Assembly (NCBI GenBank): GCA_022821275.1
Contig: JAJEDY010000002.1
Location: 112,265 to 176,264 of the forward strand
Origin: Candidatus Latescibacterota bacterium
GTDB taxonomy: Bacteria > Latescibacterota > UBA2968
Length of the DNA: 64,000 nucleotides
Direction: 5' to 3'
Numbering within the stretch: position 1 is the first letter of the stretch; each line of letters begins with the position of its first letter. The position numbers were made by a program, and so were the translations under genes. Shown here piece by piece: positions 25,898 through 34,831 of this stretch. Under the pieces are notes generated by a model. The model was given only the letters and a program-made list of their open reading frames with translations, was not told the origin of the DNA and ran no database searches.

Positions 25898-27478
25898 ATG
25901 CCAACTTCACAAACATCATCCCCACACCTGGGCCGCTTGCAACCCCGTGGCACACGCCGTCTTATCTACGTCAGCGACCCTTCAAACACCACCAGCCACC
26001 TCAGCGTCCCGGCGGCCAAACCCGAAGAACTGCGTCAGATCGTTCGCAATTACGCCTCTGCGGGAAGCATCGACACCCTCGTACAGGAAATCTTCGCTGA
26101 AGCAATGACCATGTTCTGGCGAACCGACAAATGTCCCTACGATATCCGGCACCAGCACCAACGCCTGGTACCCATCATGGACACGGGCGTCATGCCCGTC
26201 GAAATCTATATCGACGAATGCCATAAGCAGGGCATGGAATTTATCGCCGGTTTTCGAATGAACGACCGCCACGGCCACCACACGGAATTCTTCAAAAAAC
26301 TCTGCGACGAAAAACCCGAATGGGTACTCAGAGAATACAAACCCTCCACCAGACGCGCACCGCCCGAAAGCCGCAAATACGGATGCTCCTTAAACTACGC
26401 CATACCAGAAGTGCGCGCCTTTCTCCTCGACATCATGGAAGAAGTCGCCAACCGCTTCGACATCGACGGCCTGGAATTTAACTTCACCCGCCTTGCAGAA
26501 TGTTTTCCCAGGGCTGAACTATCACACAGCCACAGCACCATGAACGGCTTTATCCGACAAGTCCGCAACATGCTGGACAATGCCCGTTCCCCAAAAGGTA
26601 GAGACCGAAACCTCATCCTCGGCGTTCGCGTACCCCAGCAAATGGCGGGCTGCAAAAACCTGAGCTTAGACGTTCCCACCTGGATCAAAGAGGGTCTGAT
26701 CGACTATGTTGCACCTGGAGATTTTGGATTTACCGACTTCAACGAAAAATACGAAGACTTTGTATCAATAGCCCGGCAACACGACTGCTATGTCTATCCC
26801 CAGGTACAACCCAGACTCAGTATCGATACAGAATTTCTCATGGACATGCCCCAATACCGCGCCGCATTACAGAACTTCTACGCCGCAGGCGCCGACGGAT
26901 TCTCGACCCAGAATTACTTCTTTCACTGGGGACCCCAGTTTGAACCCCCGGGAACTAATGGTGCAAAAATCCCCGCAATGTATCCAGCGGCGATGAACGA
27001 CCTCAAAGAATTAAAAGACCCGCAAAGCATCGGCCCAGATCGACACTACACATTCCGTTCACTCTGGGCAAATAGCAAAAGTTTGGGCGAGGTCTATATC
27101 AAAGAAGAACTCGTCCTCTCCCGCGAAAAAATGGGACAGCGAGACACCTTCAGATTTCGCCTGTGTGAACATCTCTCCTCAGAATCCACTCCCTCAGAAA
27201 ACACCCTGACTTTCTTTGCACAGGGCTTGTCAAAAGACGACGCACTCACAGTTGACATCAACGGCACAAAAATCTCATCTCAAAACCTGAAATGGACCTG
27301 GCCCGATAACGACCAACCTCCATCGTGTACAATCGCCCTATCAAACCCGCCATTTATTTATGGCGACAACCACCTGGGCCTGACCATCACGAAATCTGTG
27401 AAAAATATTGAAGGAGATATCATCGTCGATCACATAGAATGCGGGATACGATCTCTTTCCCAGACAGGCGACCAATAG
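25898..27478 (+). CDS. GH10-like/DUF187-type putative glycoside hydrolase
   Basis: 526 residues. TIM-barrel-like pattern: MEFIAGFRMNDRHG, FLLDIMEEVANRFDIDGLEF, NLILGVRVPQ, WIKEGLIDYVAPGD and DCYVYPQVQPRL resemble strands of family-10-like hydrolases that start from bacterial YngK/DUF187 proteins. Asp-Gly-Leu-Glu-Phe in DIDGLEFNF would place an acid near the active centre. The C-terminal ~150 residues are a beta domain. No signal peptide is visible. GGACGGACC precedes the start. Substrate unknown; in this kind of genome such proteins are numerous. Confidence 0.65.
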   Translation: MPTSQTSSPHLGRLQPRGTRRLIYVSDPSNTTSHLSVPAAKPEELRQIVRNYASAGSIDTLVQEIFAEAMTMFWRTDKCPYDIRHQHQRLVPIMDTGVMPVEIYIDECHKQGMEFIAGFRMNDRHGHHTEFFKKLCDEKPEWVLREYKPSTRRAPPESRKYGCSLNYAIPEVRAFLLDIMEEVANRFDIDGLEFNFTRLAECFPRAELSHSHSTMNGFIRQVRNMLDNARSPKGRDRNLILGVRVPQQMAGCKNLSLDVPTWIKEGLIDYVAPGDFGFTDFNEKYEDFVSIARQHDCYVYPQVQPRLSIDTEFLMDMPQYRAALQNFYAAGADGFSTQNYFFHWGPQFEPPGTNGAKIPAMYPAAMNDLKELKDPQSIGPDRHYTFRSLWANSKSLGEVYIKEELVLSREKMGQRDTFRFRLCEHLSSESTPSENTLTFFAQGLSKDDALTVDINGTKISSQNLKWTWPDNDQPPSCTIALSNPPFIYGDNHLGLTITKSVKNIEGDIIVDHIECGIRSLSQTGDQ

Positions 27479-27498
27479 CCTGTGACCAAATACAAAAT

Positions 27499-27542
27499 GC
27501 CCCGCTCAAAAAAACAATGGTCAAAGCGGGGCTTTTCTTTTT
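27499..27542 (+). terminator. Intrinsic terminator after the GH10-like gene
   Basis: GCCCCGCT (27499-27506) pairs with AGCGGGGC (27525-27532), an 8-bp stem with an A-rich loop, followed by TTTTCTTTTT. Confidence 0.85.
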
Positions 27543-27635
27543 ATCCTGAGATATGTATCTTAACTTTATGGAATTCTGGCAATACCCTGAACAAACACCA
27601 CAAAGCATACATCCAACTTATCAATCGAATCTGCC

Positions 27636-28970
27636 ATGGCTTTCAAAGTAAAAATCAAAAACATCGGCAAACTCAAAGATGAAGAAGTCAGCATCGGCCA
27701 GTTCACTGTATTTGCAGGACCAAACAATACGGGCAAGAGCTTTGTCTCAAAACTCCTGTATTCGCTATTTAACGCAATGAACGCGAATCATGTCGCGACA
27801 CACCTAAACAACTTGATCGAACCTATTAAGCTCGATTTGTTGGGGACGAACTTATGGGTACCTTATGGTAAAGATAATCTCTCGTGGCTGCCTGCACTAA
27901 AAAATGAGGCAAAAAAATTAGAAGCCCTTGTTAAAGTGGCTTCTGCTGACGAACTGGATGATCTTATTCCCGCCCTCATCAGTCAAACAGAAAAAATACA
28001 GAAGCTAGTTGACACGACTCTAATGAACATAGGACATCGGACAGACCTGGAAGACATCAAAAATTTCTTGTCCGGTTTGAAAGAGGAACTTCACCAAACA
28101 AAAGCGGAAAATTTTATTGTTGCAGGTATAGGGTATGAACTTTCACAAAATCTGATTCAGAACTTTCAAGTGCCAAATGTTTCAGATCTAATAGGGGTGG
28201 AAGGAACACCATCAGAGGTTGTGGTTGAGGACTTTGGAAAGTTCGCATTCCTTGACGAGGGGGTCAGATTCGAAATAGATAGATCATGGGTAAAGCAATT
28301 GCAACAGTACTCCAGAGTAATCTATCTGGAATCACCCGTTTACTGGAAATTGAAAACCGCGTTGGAAGACACACGGAATTACTCTGTAAATTTCGGAAAT
28401 AGAGAACGACTCAGTGGCGTTCCGGGATATTTTTATGATCTTGCCCGAGCATTGAAGTATGAATACACCGGGGACATAGCCTTCCCAGTTGTATATGCAA
28501 AGCTGACCAGTAAAAATGTCATGGGCGGAAAGATTGCAATTTCCGAAACCGGCAATTTATCCTTCCAGGAAAATGGCAACAATTTCTCATTGCCTGTCAC
28601 CGCTATGGGAATCGCTAATCTCGGCATCCTGGCATTGTTGATTGAGCGCAAGGTACTGGATAAAGGGACATTTCTCTTTATTGATGAGCCAGAAGCACAC
28701 CTGCATCCGGCATGGCAGGTCGTCATGGCAGAAAGCCTCTTTGAGTTGTCCCGCCAGGGCGTAAACGTCGTGATTGCCACGCACAGCGCAGATATCCTCC
28801 AATGGCTGGACGTTCATGTAAAGAAGAGCCCGGACGATGAACAACTCATTGCACTCAACCAATTTCCTGTCAAAAAAGATAAAGCCGAAGAGGATTTTGA
28901 AACAAAGATGGGAAAAATCATGCACGAATTGACCAAGCCCTTCTCTGATCTGTACATTGAGGGGATATGA
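27636..28970 (+). CDS. AAA15/OLD-like ATPase
   Basis: 444 residues. Walker A FAGPNNTGKS near residue 30, Walker B with signature FLFIDEPEAHLHPAWQ and H-loop VVIATHSADILQWL, as in ABC-ATPase-like AAA15 proteins. No TOPRIM nuclease domain follows the ATPase, unlike OLD nucleases. Its stop overlaps the next start (ATGA), so a partner protein is made with it. Such two-gene sets are often defence or toxin modules. Base composition is less C-rich than the flanks, suggesting acquisition. Specific function not assigned. Confidence 0.85.
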   Translation: MAFKVKIKNIGKLKDEEVSIGQFTVFAGPNNTGKSFVSKLLYSLFNAMNANHVATHLNNLIEPIKLDLLGTNLWVPYGKDNLSWLPALKNEAKKLEALVKVASADELDDLIPALISQTEKIQKLVDTTLMNIGHRTDLEDIKNFLSGLKEELHQTKAENFIVAGIGYELSQNLIQNFQVPNVSDLIGVEGTPSEVVVEDFGKFAFLDEGVRFEIDRSWVKQLQQYSRVIYLESPVYWKLKTALEDTRNYSVNFGNRERLSGVPGYFYDLARALKYEYTGDIAFPVVYAKLTSKNVMGGKIAISETGNLSFQENGNNFSLPVTAMGIANLGILALLIERKVLDKGTFLFIDEPEAHLHPAWQVVMAESLFELSRQGVNVVIATHSADILQWLDVHVKKSPDDEQLIALNQFPVKKDKAEEDFETKMGKIMHELTKPFSDLYIEGI

Positions 28971-29473
28971 TTGACCTCGAAAAATTCCTGGAACCGATTG
29001 AACTTGCTGGTACACCTCTTAAAAACCACCGTGCATACCGCATGGATGGCGAATCGCCGCAACCTGATATGCGGAAAGATGTTGGTTTAGGTCCTTGTAA
29101 TTGCTGTGATTATTTTTTGCTTAGCAAGGACGATACTATTATCTTGATCGAAGAAACCAGACTCATAGATCAACACAGGAATTTGCAAAACGAATATCAT
29201 TATCTCGAAAGTACCGATCAAAAGCAATGCTGCTCACAGGCCATAACGGGCCAAAATAAAGGAGAACTGTCATGGATTTACAACCAGGCAGACAAGATCG
29301 GACGACATATCCGATACAAGACGATGTGCGACTGGAAGTCTATTGGCGGAATGACCGCGCGGGTTACGGCCCCGCAGCATCTGTGTATGCTTATAATCAG
29401 GAAGTTTTGCGTCTGGACTGTTTTGGAGAGGCAAAAAAACACGGAGGGAAAGGTCACTGCCACATCAACTTGA
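28967..29473 (+). CDS. Partner protein of the AAA15 ATPase, probably frame-disrupted
   Basis: Open frame of 168 residues coupled to the ATPase by a 4-nt overlap. Residues 1-~85 look like real protein (ICC-type Cys cluster LGPCNCCDYFLL, then TIILIEETRLIDQHRNLQNE). The rest is composed like random translation and overlaps by ~200 nt the next gene, which has its own good ribosome-binding site. I infer that the original partner gene was truncated or frameshifted near 29220-29270; one alternative frame there ends at a TAA at about 29262. No known family recognised. Confidence 0.5.
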   Translation: MIDLEKFLEPIELAGTPLKNHRAYRMDGESPQPDMRKDVGLGPCNCCDYFLLSKDDTIILIEETRLIDQHRNLQNEYHYLESTDQKQCCSQAITGQNKGELSWIYNQADKIGRHIRYKTMCDWKSIGGMTARVTAPQHLCMLIIRKFCVWTVLERQKNTEGKVTATST

Positions 29474-29691
29474 AACAGACCCGGGCAAGGCAATGGATGT
29501 ACCCCCCCGGAACGGTTCGAGACCATATTGAGCACGCGATACACGACCTGACACACAACCTGCGTTTTTGTCTCACGACAAATACGGATGAAAGGATACA
29601 GCAAATCGAGATCGATCGGGAAACACTACAACCGATTGCCCAGGAGGTTGAAGCAAAAATGCTGGCATTTGCAGACAAGCTCGACTTATAA
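29272..29691 (+). CDS. Conserved-looking hypothetical protein of the ATPase module
   Basis: 139 residues. AAAGGAGAACTGTC is a strong Shine-Dalgarno before the ATG. Blocks DVRLEVYWRNDRAGYGPAAS, EVLRLDCF and GHCHINLKQTR look structured (beta strands followed by a His-rich turn), with a helical C-terminus (IEIDRETLQPIAQEVEAKML). No signal peptide or membrane helix. I do not recognise the family; the position after an ATPase pair suggests a part of the same module. Confidence 0.6.
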   Translation: MDLQPGRQDRTTYPIQDDVRLEVYWRNDRAGYGPAASVYAYNQEVLRLDCFGEAKKHGGKGHCHINLKQTRARQWMYPPGTVRDHIEHAIHDLTHNLRFCLTTNTDERIQQIEIDRETLQPIAQEVEAKMLAFADKLDL

Positions 29692-29698
29692 TCAGGCG

Positions 29699-29730
29699 TT
29701 CCTTGTGGCTCTGAGAGGGGCTGCAAGGAA
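29699..29730 (+). terminator. Weak terminator-like hairpin after the ATPase module
   Basis: TTCCTTG (29699-29705) pairs with CAAGGAA (29724-29730); the loop is 18 nt and only TATTT follows, so termination would be weak. It marks the end of the module before the PHP-hydrolase gene. Confidence 0.35.
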
Positions 29731-29789
29731 TATTTGATCGAATTCTCGAAACGCTATTGCAGAAACATCTCGAATAACCGGAGCGTACG

Positions 29790-31235
29790 ATGGGCACCCT
29801 GCACGGACATATTATCGACAGCGCGACAGGCGAACACATCAACGCCAAAGTACACGTCCTGACCGCCAACGGCCGTTTTTGTCACCCGCGCGAAGCCATG
29901 CTCAAACGCGGACCCGGCACGCCCTTCTTCTTCTGCGATGGCGAATTTGAAGTTCAAGCCTCGCGCGGACGCACCGACATACTGGTCGAACGCGGCACGG
30001 AATACGAGCCCATCCGCACCGTAGTCGAAATGCCGGAAAACGGCGTCAAAGACGTCGAAATCGCCCTCAACCGCTGGTATTACCCGCAGGAAAACAACTG
30101 GTATCCGGGCAACACGCACATCCACTACGACGAAAAAGAAACCCGTCCCGACGACCGACTGGCTATCGACTGTAGCGTGGAAGGCTACAACGTCACCGTC
30201 GTAAGCGTCCTCGACAGAAGACAACTCCCCTACGCCAGCAACAAATATCCCATCGGCGTGATGAACGAATTTACCACCGCACATCACGTACTCGACATCG
30301 GGGAAGAAAACCGCCACTACGGCGAAAACTCGCCCTGGGGGTTCGGATATGGGCACGTCATGTTCCTCAACATCCGCAACCTCATCCAACCCGTCAGTCG
30401 CGGCCACATCCTCACCGCGCAATTCGACCCCGACTATCCCCCGCTGTGCTTTTGCTGCGACGAAGCCCGAGATCAGGGCGGCATTGTCATATGGTGTCAC
30501 AACGGTCGCGGTATGGAAGCCCCCATTGCCGCGGCACTGGGCAAACTGGACGCCTTCAACCTGTTCGATCCCTTCTGGATGGACCCCGAATACGACCTGT
30601 GGTACAAACTGCTCAATTGCGGCATCGCCTTGCCCGCCTCCACCGGCACCGACTGGTTCGTCTGCTCCAACAACCGCGTCTATGTCAATACCAGTGGCGC
30701 GTTCTCCTACGAAAACTGGATAGACGGCATGAAATCGGGCAACACCTTCATTACCAATGGTCCCACCATTGACCTGAGTGTAAACGATCACCCCATGGGC
30801 GCCACCGTTGAATTGCCTTCTGGAGGCTCCCTCGACATAGAATCCACATTCACATCCTATTACCCCATTCACTGCGCTGAAATCGCGATGAATGGCCGCA
30901 TCATCCACAGGGAAAACTATCCCGAAGGCAAACGCGAGGGCGCCATTCGCCATCGGGTAAATATCGACCGCGACGGCTGGGTCGCAGCCCGACTCTGGGG
31001 CAACCAGCGCGACAGCTTTGACCAATCGATCTACGCGCACAGCAGCCCGGTTTATTTTGCATGCGGACGTCCACCTGCCGAGCGCAACGAATCCGCGCAG
31101 TATTTCCTCAACGGCATCGAAGACGCGCTCAAATGGATCGACACCTATGGACGCTACAATACCGACCAGCAACGCGAAGAAGTCAAAGACCTGTTCCGCC
31201 AGGGACGGGAAGCGTATGCGAGTTTAGTGAAATAA
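29790..31235 (+). CDS. CehA/McbA-like metallohydrolase (PHP domain)
   Basis: 481 residues. An N-terminal carboxypeptidase-regulatory-like beta domain (GHIIDSATGEHINAKVHVLT) is followed by a PHP-type metal site beginning GNTHIHYDE (~108-116) and continuing with YNVTVVSVLD, GGIVIWCHNGRG and TGTDWF. CehA/McbA enzymes hydrolyse carbamates or phosphoesters; the family is broad. No signal peptide. Preceded by CCGGAGCG. The neighbours do not fix the substrate. The gene ends 3 bp from the convergent RelE-type toxin gene. Confidence 0.75.
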   Translation: MGTLHGHIIDSATGEHINAKVHVLTANGRFCHPREAMLKRGPGTPFFFCDGEFEVQASRGRTDILVERGTEYEPIRTVVEMPENGVKDVEIALNRWYYPQENNWYPGNTHIHYDEKETRPDDRLAIDCSVEGYNVTVVSVLDRRQLPYASNKYPIGVMNEFTTAHHVLDIGEENRHYGENSPWGFGYGHVMFLNIRNLIQPVSRGHILTAQFDPDYPPLCFCCDEARDQGGIVIWCHNGRGMEAPIAAALGKLDAFNLFDPFWMDPEYDLWYKLLNCGIALPASTGTDWFVCSNNRVYVNTSGAFSYENWIDGMKSGNTFITNGPTIDLSVNDHPMGATVELPSGGSLDIESTFTSYYPIHCAEIAMNGRIIHRENYPEGKREGAIRHRVNIDRDGWVAARLWGNQRDSFDQSIYAHSSPVYFACGRPPAERNESAQYFLNGIEDALKWIDTYGRYNTDQQREEVKDLFRQGREAYASLVK

Positions 31236-31237
31236 TC

Positions 31238-31498
31238 TCACGGTCTATAAGTGGCTTCATTTTTGGCACCGACATATACAATGTCGATGACTTCAGCATC
31301 AGAATCCACTTCGTAAATCATCCGATAATTGCGATCAATCCAAATCCGTAAACGGTCTTTCTGCCCACGTACCTTTTGGAACCCGCGCGGATAAGGCGCA
31401 TCTTTAATCTGCAAAATAGTTCGAAACGCTTTGATCAAAATTGCATCGGGCAGTTTTAACATAGCTCGTCGCGCTGAGGATTTAATCCTGACGGTCAC
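31238..31498 (-). CDS. RelE/ParE-family toxin
   Basis: 86 residues with the compact RelE/ParE fold pattern: MTVRIKSSARRAMLKLP, KVRGQKDRLRIWIDRNYRMI and IDIVYVGAKNEATY. RelE toxins cleave mRNA on the ribosome, ParE members poison gyrase; this sequence alone does not separate them. Its start overlaps the end of the HTH gene by 17 nt, giving an antitoxin-first TA operon. Confidence 0.85.
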   Translation of the reverse strand: MTVRIKSSARRAMLKLPDAILIKAFRTILQIKDAPYPRGFQKVRGQKDRLRIWIDRNYRMIYEVDSDAEVIDIVYVGAKNEATYRP

Positions 31499-31859
31499 GC
31501 TGCCCCCGCCGAATCAAATCGAGCTTTTCAAACAACTCATCGCAGTCTTCTAATGCCGTAGCAGGTTCTTCTGCATATTTTTCAAAAATGGCATAATCTG
31601 GATCATCTTTTTTAACCATTTCGATTTGGAACGGCTCAGCAGGATCATCATTTGACACATATTGAATCAGATCTTCTACATTGCAGGACAACGCCTGACA
31701 CAGTCGATCCAGTGTTTCGATCTGAATCCCGCTAACTTGATCTGGTCGGTTATACAGTTCATCTACCGTTTGTTTGGAAACGCCTGCATTGCGAGACAAT
31801 TCCGCAATGCTTTGGATCTGTCTCCGCCACATCATATCTTGAAGTTTAATTTTAATCAT
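31482..31859 (-). CDS. XRE-family HTH antitoxin
   Basis: 125 residues. N-terminal Cro/C1-type helix-turn-helix (IQSIAELSRNAGVSKQTVDELYN...IETLDRLCQALSCNVEDLI). The C-terminal half (from ~75) is acidic and probably wraps the toxin. AGGAGGTAATAGTA gives an excellent Shine-Dalgarno. The protein probably represses its own promoter in the 76-bp divergent gap before the PhyH gene (TA norm); no convincing operator was assigned. Confidence 0.85.
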   Translation of the reverse strand: MIKIKLQDMMWRRQIQSIAELSRNAGVSKQTVDELYNRPDQVSGIQIETLDRLCQALSCNVEDLIQYVSNDDPAEPFQIEMVKKDDPDYAIFEKYAEEPATALEDCDELFEKLDLIRRGQRDRQD

Positions 31860-31935
31860 TACTATTACCTCCTTATATCAAAATCTACTATATTGCAAAT
31901 AAGGTGACAAGAGGTATATACTAAAACATAAAACA

Positions 31936-32751
31936 ATGGAACATCTTACAATGACCGAAGACGAAAAATATCTCTTTGACCTCAACGGGTATCTCGTCGT
32001 TGAAAACGTCTTGACCGAAAACGAACTCGCCCTGGCGAACGAAGCCGTTGATCGCAATCTCGACCGGGGGCGTGTTCGCCCGAGAGAACAGCGTCTCGAC
32101 GGCGACTCACCAGCGCTTGAAGGCACGCATGGTCGCGGCGAGTTGGGTAGCCTTATCCACTGGGACGAACCCTGGTGCAATCCCTTTCGCGACATGCTGG
32201 CGCATCCCCTCATTGTGCCCTACCTCAACGAAATACTCGGCAAGGGCTTTCGCATTGACCACCAGATGTTTCTGCTGTGGATGGACAAAGGTGCAGAAGG
32301 TCATCGCTTCCACGGCTCCTCTGGACCTGGATTTGATCCCAACCAGTATTATATATTCAGAGATGGCAAAATGCACAACGGACTCACCGTCGTCTCCATC
32401 CAACTCACCGATGTCAACCCGGACGACGGCGGTCTCTCTCTCATCCCGGGATCGCACAAAAGCAATTATCCTTGTCCGCAGGAAATGCGTCTCTACCAGA
32501 AACACCAGGAACACATCCGCCAGATCACCTGTAAGGCAGGCGACGCAATCATCTTCACCGAAGCCGTCACACACGGCACCCTGCCCTGGAAAGCGGATCA
32601 TCCGCGGCGGTCAACGCTCACCCGCTACACCGCCGGCAACATGGCGTATGTACGCGCCTACGACATACCCGAATGGGCAAACGAAAGACACCGCGCGGTC
32701 ATGGAACCGCCCTATCACACGCGGTTAAATCGCCCAACGCTTGAAGAATAA
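31936..32751 (+). CDS. Phytanoyl-CoA dioxygenase-like protein with altered metal site
   Basis: 271 residues (a start at residue 6, MTEDEKYLF, is also possible). Family blocks: FDLNGYLVVENVLTENEL, GGLSLIPGSHKSN, and the late His/Arg pair THGTLPW (His213) ... RRSTLTRYT. The Fe ligand motif HxD, expected near residue 126, reads HGS (His126-Gly-Ser128), so the Asp is replaced. This could mean a halogenase-like or non-catalytic centre, or a different ligand. The second PhyH at 36146 has the normal HxD. Substrate unknown. Confidence 0.8.
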   Translation: MEHLTMTEDEKYLFDLNGYLVVENVLTENELALANEAVDRNLDRGRVRPREQRLDGDSPALEGTHGRGELGSLIHWDEPWCNPFRDMLAHPLIVPYLNEILGKGFRIDHQMFLLWMDKGAEGHRFHGSSGPGFDPNQYYIFRDGKMHNGLTVVSIQLTDVNPDDGGLSLIPGSHKSNYPCPQEMRLYQKHQEHIRQITCKAGDAIIFTEAVTHGTLPWKADHPRRSTLTRYTAGNMAYVRAYDIPEWANERHRAVMEPPYHTRLNRPTLEE

Positions 32752-32787
32752 TCAAGTCTGGGCGTTCTGTGAAAGAGCATATCCCGT

Positions 32788-34110
32788 ATGAAACCAATAA
32801 CGAGAAGAGCACTCATCCGTTCCGGCCTTGCCTGTTGCGCGATCGCCCCATGGTTGAAAACTCTGATAGCGGTCGCCAACACCGGCCAGCTTGAACCACA
32901 AACAAGGAGGCACACCATGACACAGACATCATCTGGCGTGACCGACACCGAGATTATTCTCGGCGTGTCCGCCGCGTTCTCCGGCCCGTCCCGGGGTTTG
33001 GGCATCGAACTGTATCGCGGTGCCAGTGCGTACTTCACACACATCAATCAGCAAGGGGGTATTGCGGGACGCAAAGTAGTTCTCAAAACCTATGACGACG
33101 GCTACCAACCCGACCCCTCCGTCAAAAACACCCTGAAATTGATGTTGGAAGACGAGGTATTTTTGCTCTTCGGTTATGTCGGAACGCCCACCGTAACCCG
33201 CGTGCTCCCCATGCTCAAAAAATTCCAGGACAGAAACATCTTCTTATTTTTTCCATTCACCGGCGCACAACCCCAGCGAGAACCGCCTTATGGCGACTTC
33301 GCCTTTAATCTGCGCGCTTCCTACCGCCAGGAAACCGCCGGTCTCGTGGATAATTTTGTCCGCATCAACCGAAAACGCATTGCCGTATTCTATCAAGCCG
33401 ATGCTTATGGTCGCAGCGGATGGGCGGGCGTGAGAAGTGCCCTGAAACGGCACGGAGAGCAAATAGTGGGCGAAGCGACATACCGGCGCGGAGAGAAATT
33501 CACCGGCAGCATGCGAAAACAGGTCGAAATACTGAAAGCATCAGACCCAGAAGCGGTGATCTGCATAGGAGCCTATGCGGCTTGTGCGGCCTTTGCGCGC
33601 GATGCCGTTAACCTGGGCCTGCGGGTTCCAATTGCCAACCTGTCCTTTGTCGGAAGCGAGAACCTCTTGAAACTCCTCACAGAAGGACAGGACAACAGCG
33701 AGTCATACACACAGTTGCTCGTAAACTCTCAGGTCGTGCCCAGCTACGAAGAAACATCCACGCCAGCCGTCCAGGAGTATCGCGAAATGATGCAACAATA
33801 CGCCCCGCAACCACCCGAAGAACTGGTGACAGAAGACTACACACCCTTTGCGCAAAGCTTTGTCAGTCTCGAGGGATTTCTCAACGCCAAATTAATGGTT
33901 GAAATTCTGCGCCGTCTTAGTGACGCCCCCCAGCGAAGCCAGCTCGAAGACGCGGTCTTCAGCATTCGAGATTTCGATCTGGGCATCGGCGAACAGGTCT
34001 CTTTTGGCCCAGACCGACGACAAGGCCTACAGCGAGTCTATTACACCGTTGTCGAAAACGACCGTTTTGTCACGCTGGACAACTGGGAAGACAGGTTTGG
34101 AAAAAAATGA
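32788..34110 (+). CDS. Periplasmic substrate-binding protein (Peripla_BP_6, LivK-like)
   Basis: 440 residues. N-terminal ITRRALIRSGLACCAIAPW is a twin-Arg-like secretion signal. The mature part begins TDTEIILGVSAAFSGPSRGLGIELYRGASA, the usual opening of branched-chain amino-acid/amide-binding proteins, and has GYVGTPTVTRVLPML and IAVFYQADAYGRSGWAGV from the second lobe. No ABC permease or ATPase is next to it. The following gene (4-nt ATGA overlap) is a membrane receptor, so this protein may feed a signal rather than a transporter (inference). Confidence 0.85.
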   Translation: MKPITRRALIRSGLACCAIAPWLKTLIAVANTGQLEPQTRRHTMTQTSSGVTDTEIILGVSAAFSGPSRGLGIELYRGASAYFTHINQQGGIAGRKVVLKTYDDGYQPDPSVKNTLKLMLEDEVFLLFGYVGTPTVTRVLPMLKKFQDRNIFLFFPFTGAQPQREPPYGDFAFNLRASYRQETAGLVDNFVRINRKRIAVFYQADAYGRSGWAGVRSALKRHGEQIVGEATYRRGEKFTGSMRKQVEILKASDPEAVICIGAYAACAAFARDAVNLGLRVPIANLSFVGSENLLKLLTEGQDNSESYTQLLVNSQVVPSYEETSTPAVQEYREMMQQYAPQPPEELVTEDYTPFAQSFVSLEGFLNAKLMVEILRRLSDAPQRSQLEDAVFSIRDFDLGIGEQVSFGPDRRQGLQRVYYTVVENDRFVTLDNWEDRFGKK

Positions 34111-34817
34111 AAATCAAAAAACTCTTTCAAAAAACGCGGTTCGGCATCTTCGCGCTATTTGGTATGATCAGCCTGTCAACATCCGCTCTGTGTATTTACA
34201 CAGTCGATACACACCTGTCGGAAGAATACGAGAACAACAGCAAAAACATCGCGAAGACCATCGCCGACTCCAGTGTCGATATTCTCTTAAATCGGGATCT
34301 CGCGGCTTTGCAATCGCTCATCGATCAATTTGTCGAAATCCAGAGCATCAAATACATCTATATCACGGATGAATCAGGTGAATTTCTCGCCCACACATTT
34401 GTGCCTGGCATTCCCGAAGTCATTCGAGCAGACGACCCATTTAAAACAGAAGCCATAGAACGCAATCTGCCCGGAATGGGCGATTTCGTGGAAGTTGGCA
34501 GTCCAATTCTGGCGGGAATTGCCGGCACGGTTCACGTGGGCATGGACACGGGACTGATTGCGCTCAAAATACAACGGGCAATCGGAAGACAGGTCTATCT
34601 CATCTGCATCATACTCGTGGTCGGCTTCTTTGCTGCGATATGGCTCGTCAACCTCGCGGCAAATCCCCTCGGCGATCTCCTCGCCTATGCAGTGGAACGC
34701 GCACGCGGTGAGGATGGCGCCTCGGACGACAAACTACTATCCCGCGACGACGAGGTCGGGCATCTGGCCAATCTTTTCTTCTATGTTTCTGAGGGGAAAG
34801 AGGCCAAAAGCGAATAG
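34107..34817 (+). CDS. Cache/HAMP membrane receptor without output domain
   Basis: 236 residues. Membrane helix ~12-32, an extracytoplasmic Cache-like domain (~35-165; IKYIYITDESGEFLAHTFVPG), a second helix ~173-193, then a HAMP segment (NLAANPLGDLLAYAVERARG ... SRDDEVGHLANLFFYV). The protein stops just after HAMP, with no kinase, cyclase or methyl-accepting part. Its 4-nt overlap with the substrate-binding protein suggests joint sensing. It may act as an input subunit for a separately coded kinase, or be a truncated receptor. Confidence 0.75.
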   Translation: MKIKKLFQKTRFGIFALFGMISLSTSALCIYTVDTHLSEEYENNSKNIAKTIADSSVDILLNRDLAALQSLIDQFVEIQSIKYIYITDESGEFLAHTFVPGIPEVIRADDPFKTEAIERNLPGMGDFVEVGSPILAGIAGTVHVGMDTGLIALKIQRAIGRQVYLICIILVVGFFAAIWLVNLAANPLGDLLAYAVERARGEDGASDDKLLSRDDEVGHLANLFFYVSEGKEAKSE

Positions 34818-34831
34818 ACGGACACACAAAA

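Noticed and set aside
27636..29691. Assignment of the ATPase module to the PARIS defence system
   Set aside because: The partner does not resemble a TOPRIM/DUF4435 protein, so only a general ATPase module is supported.
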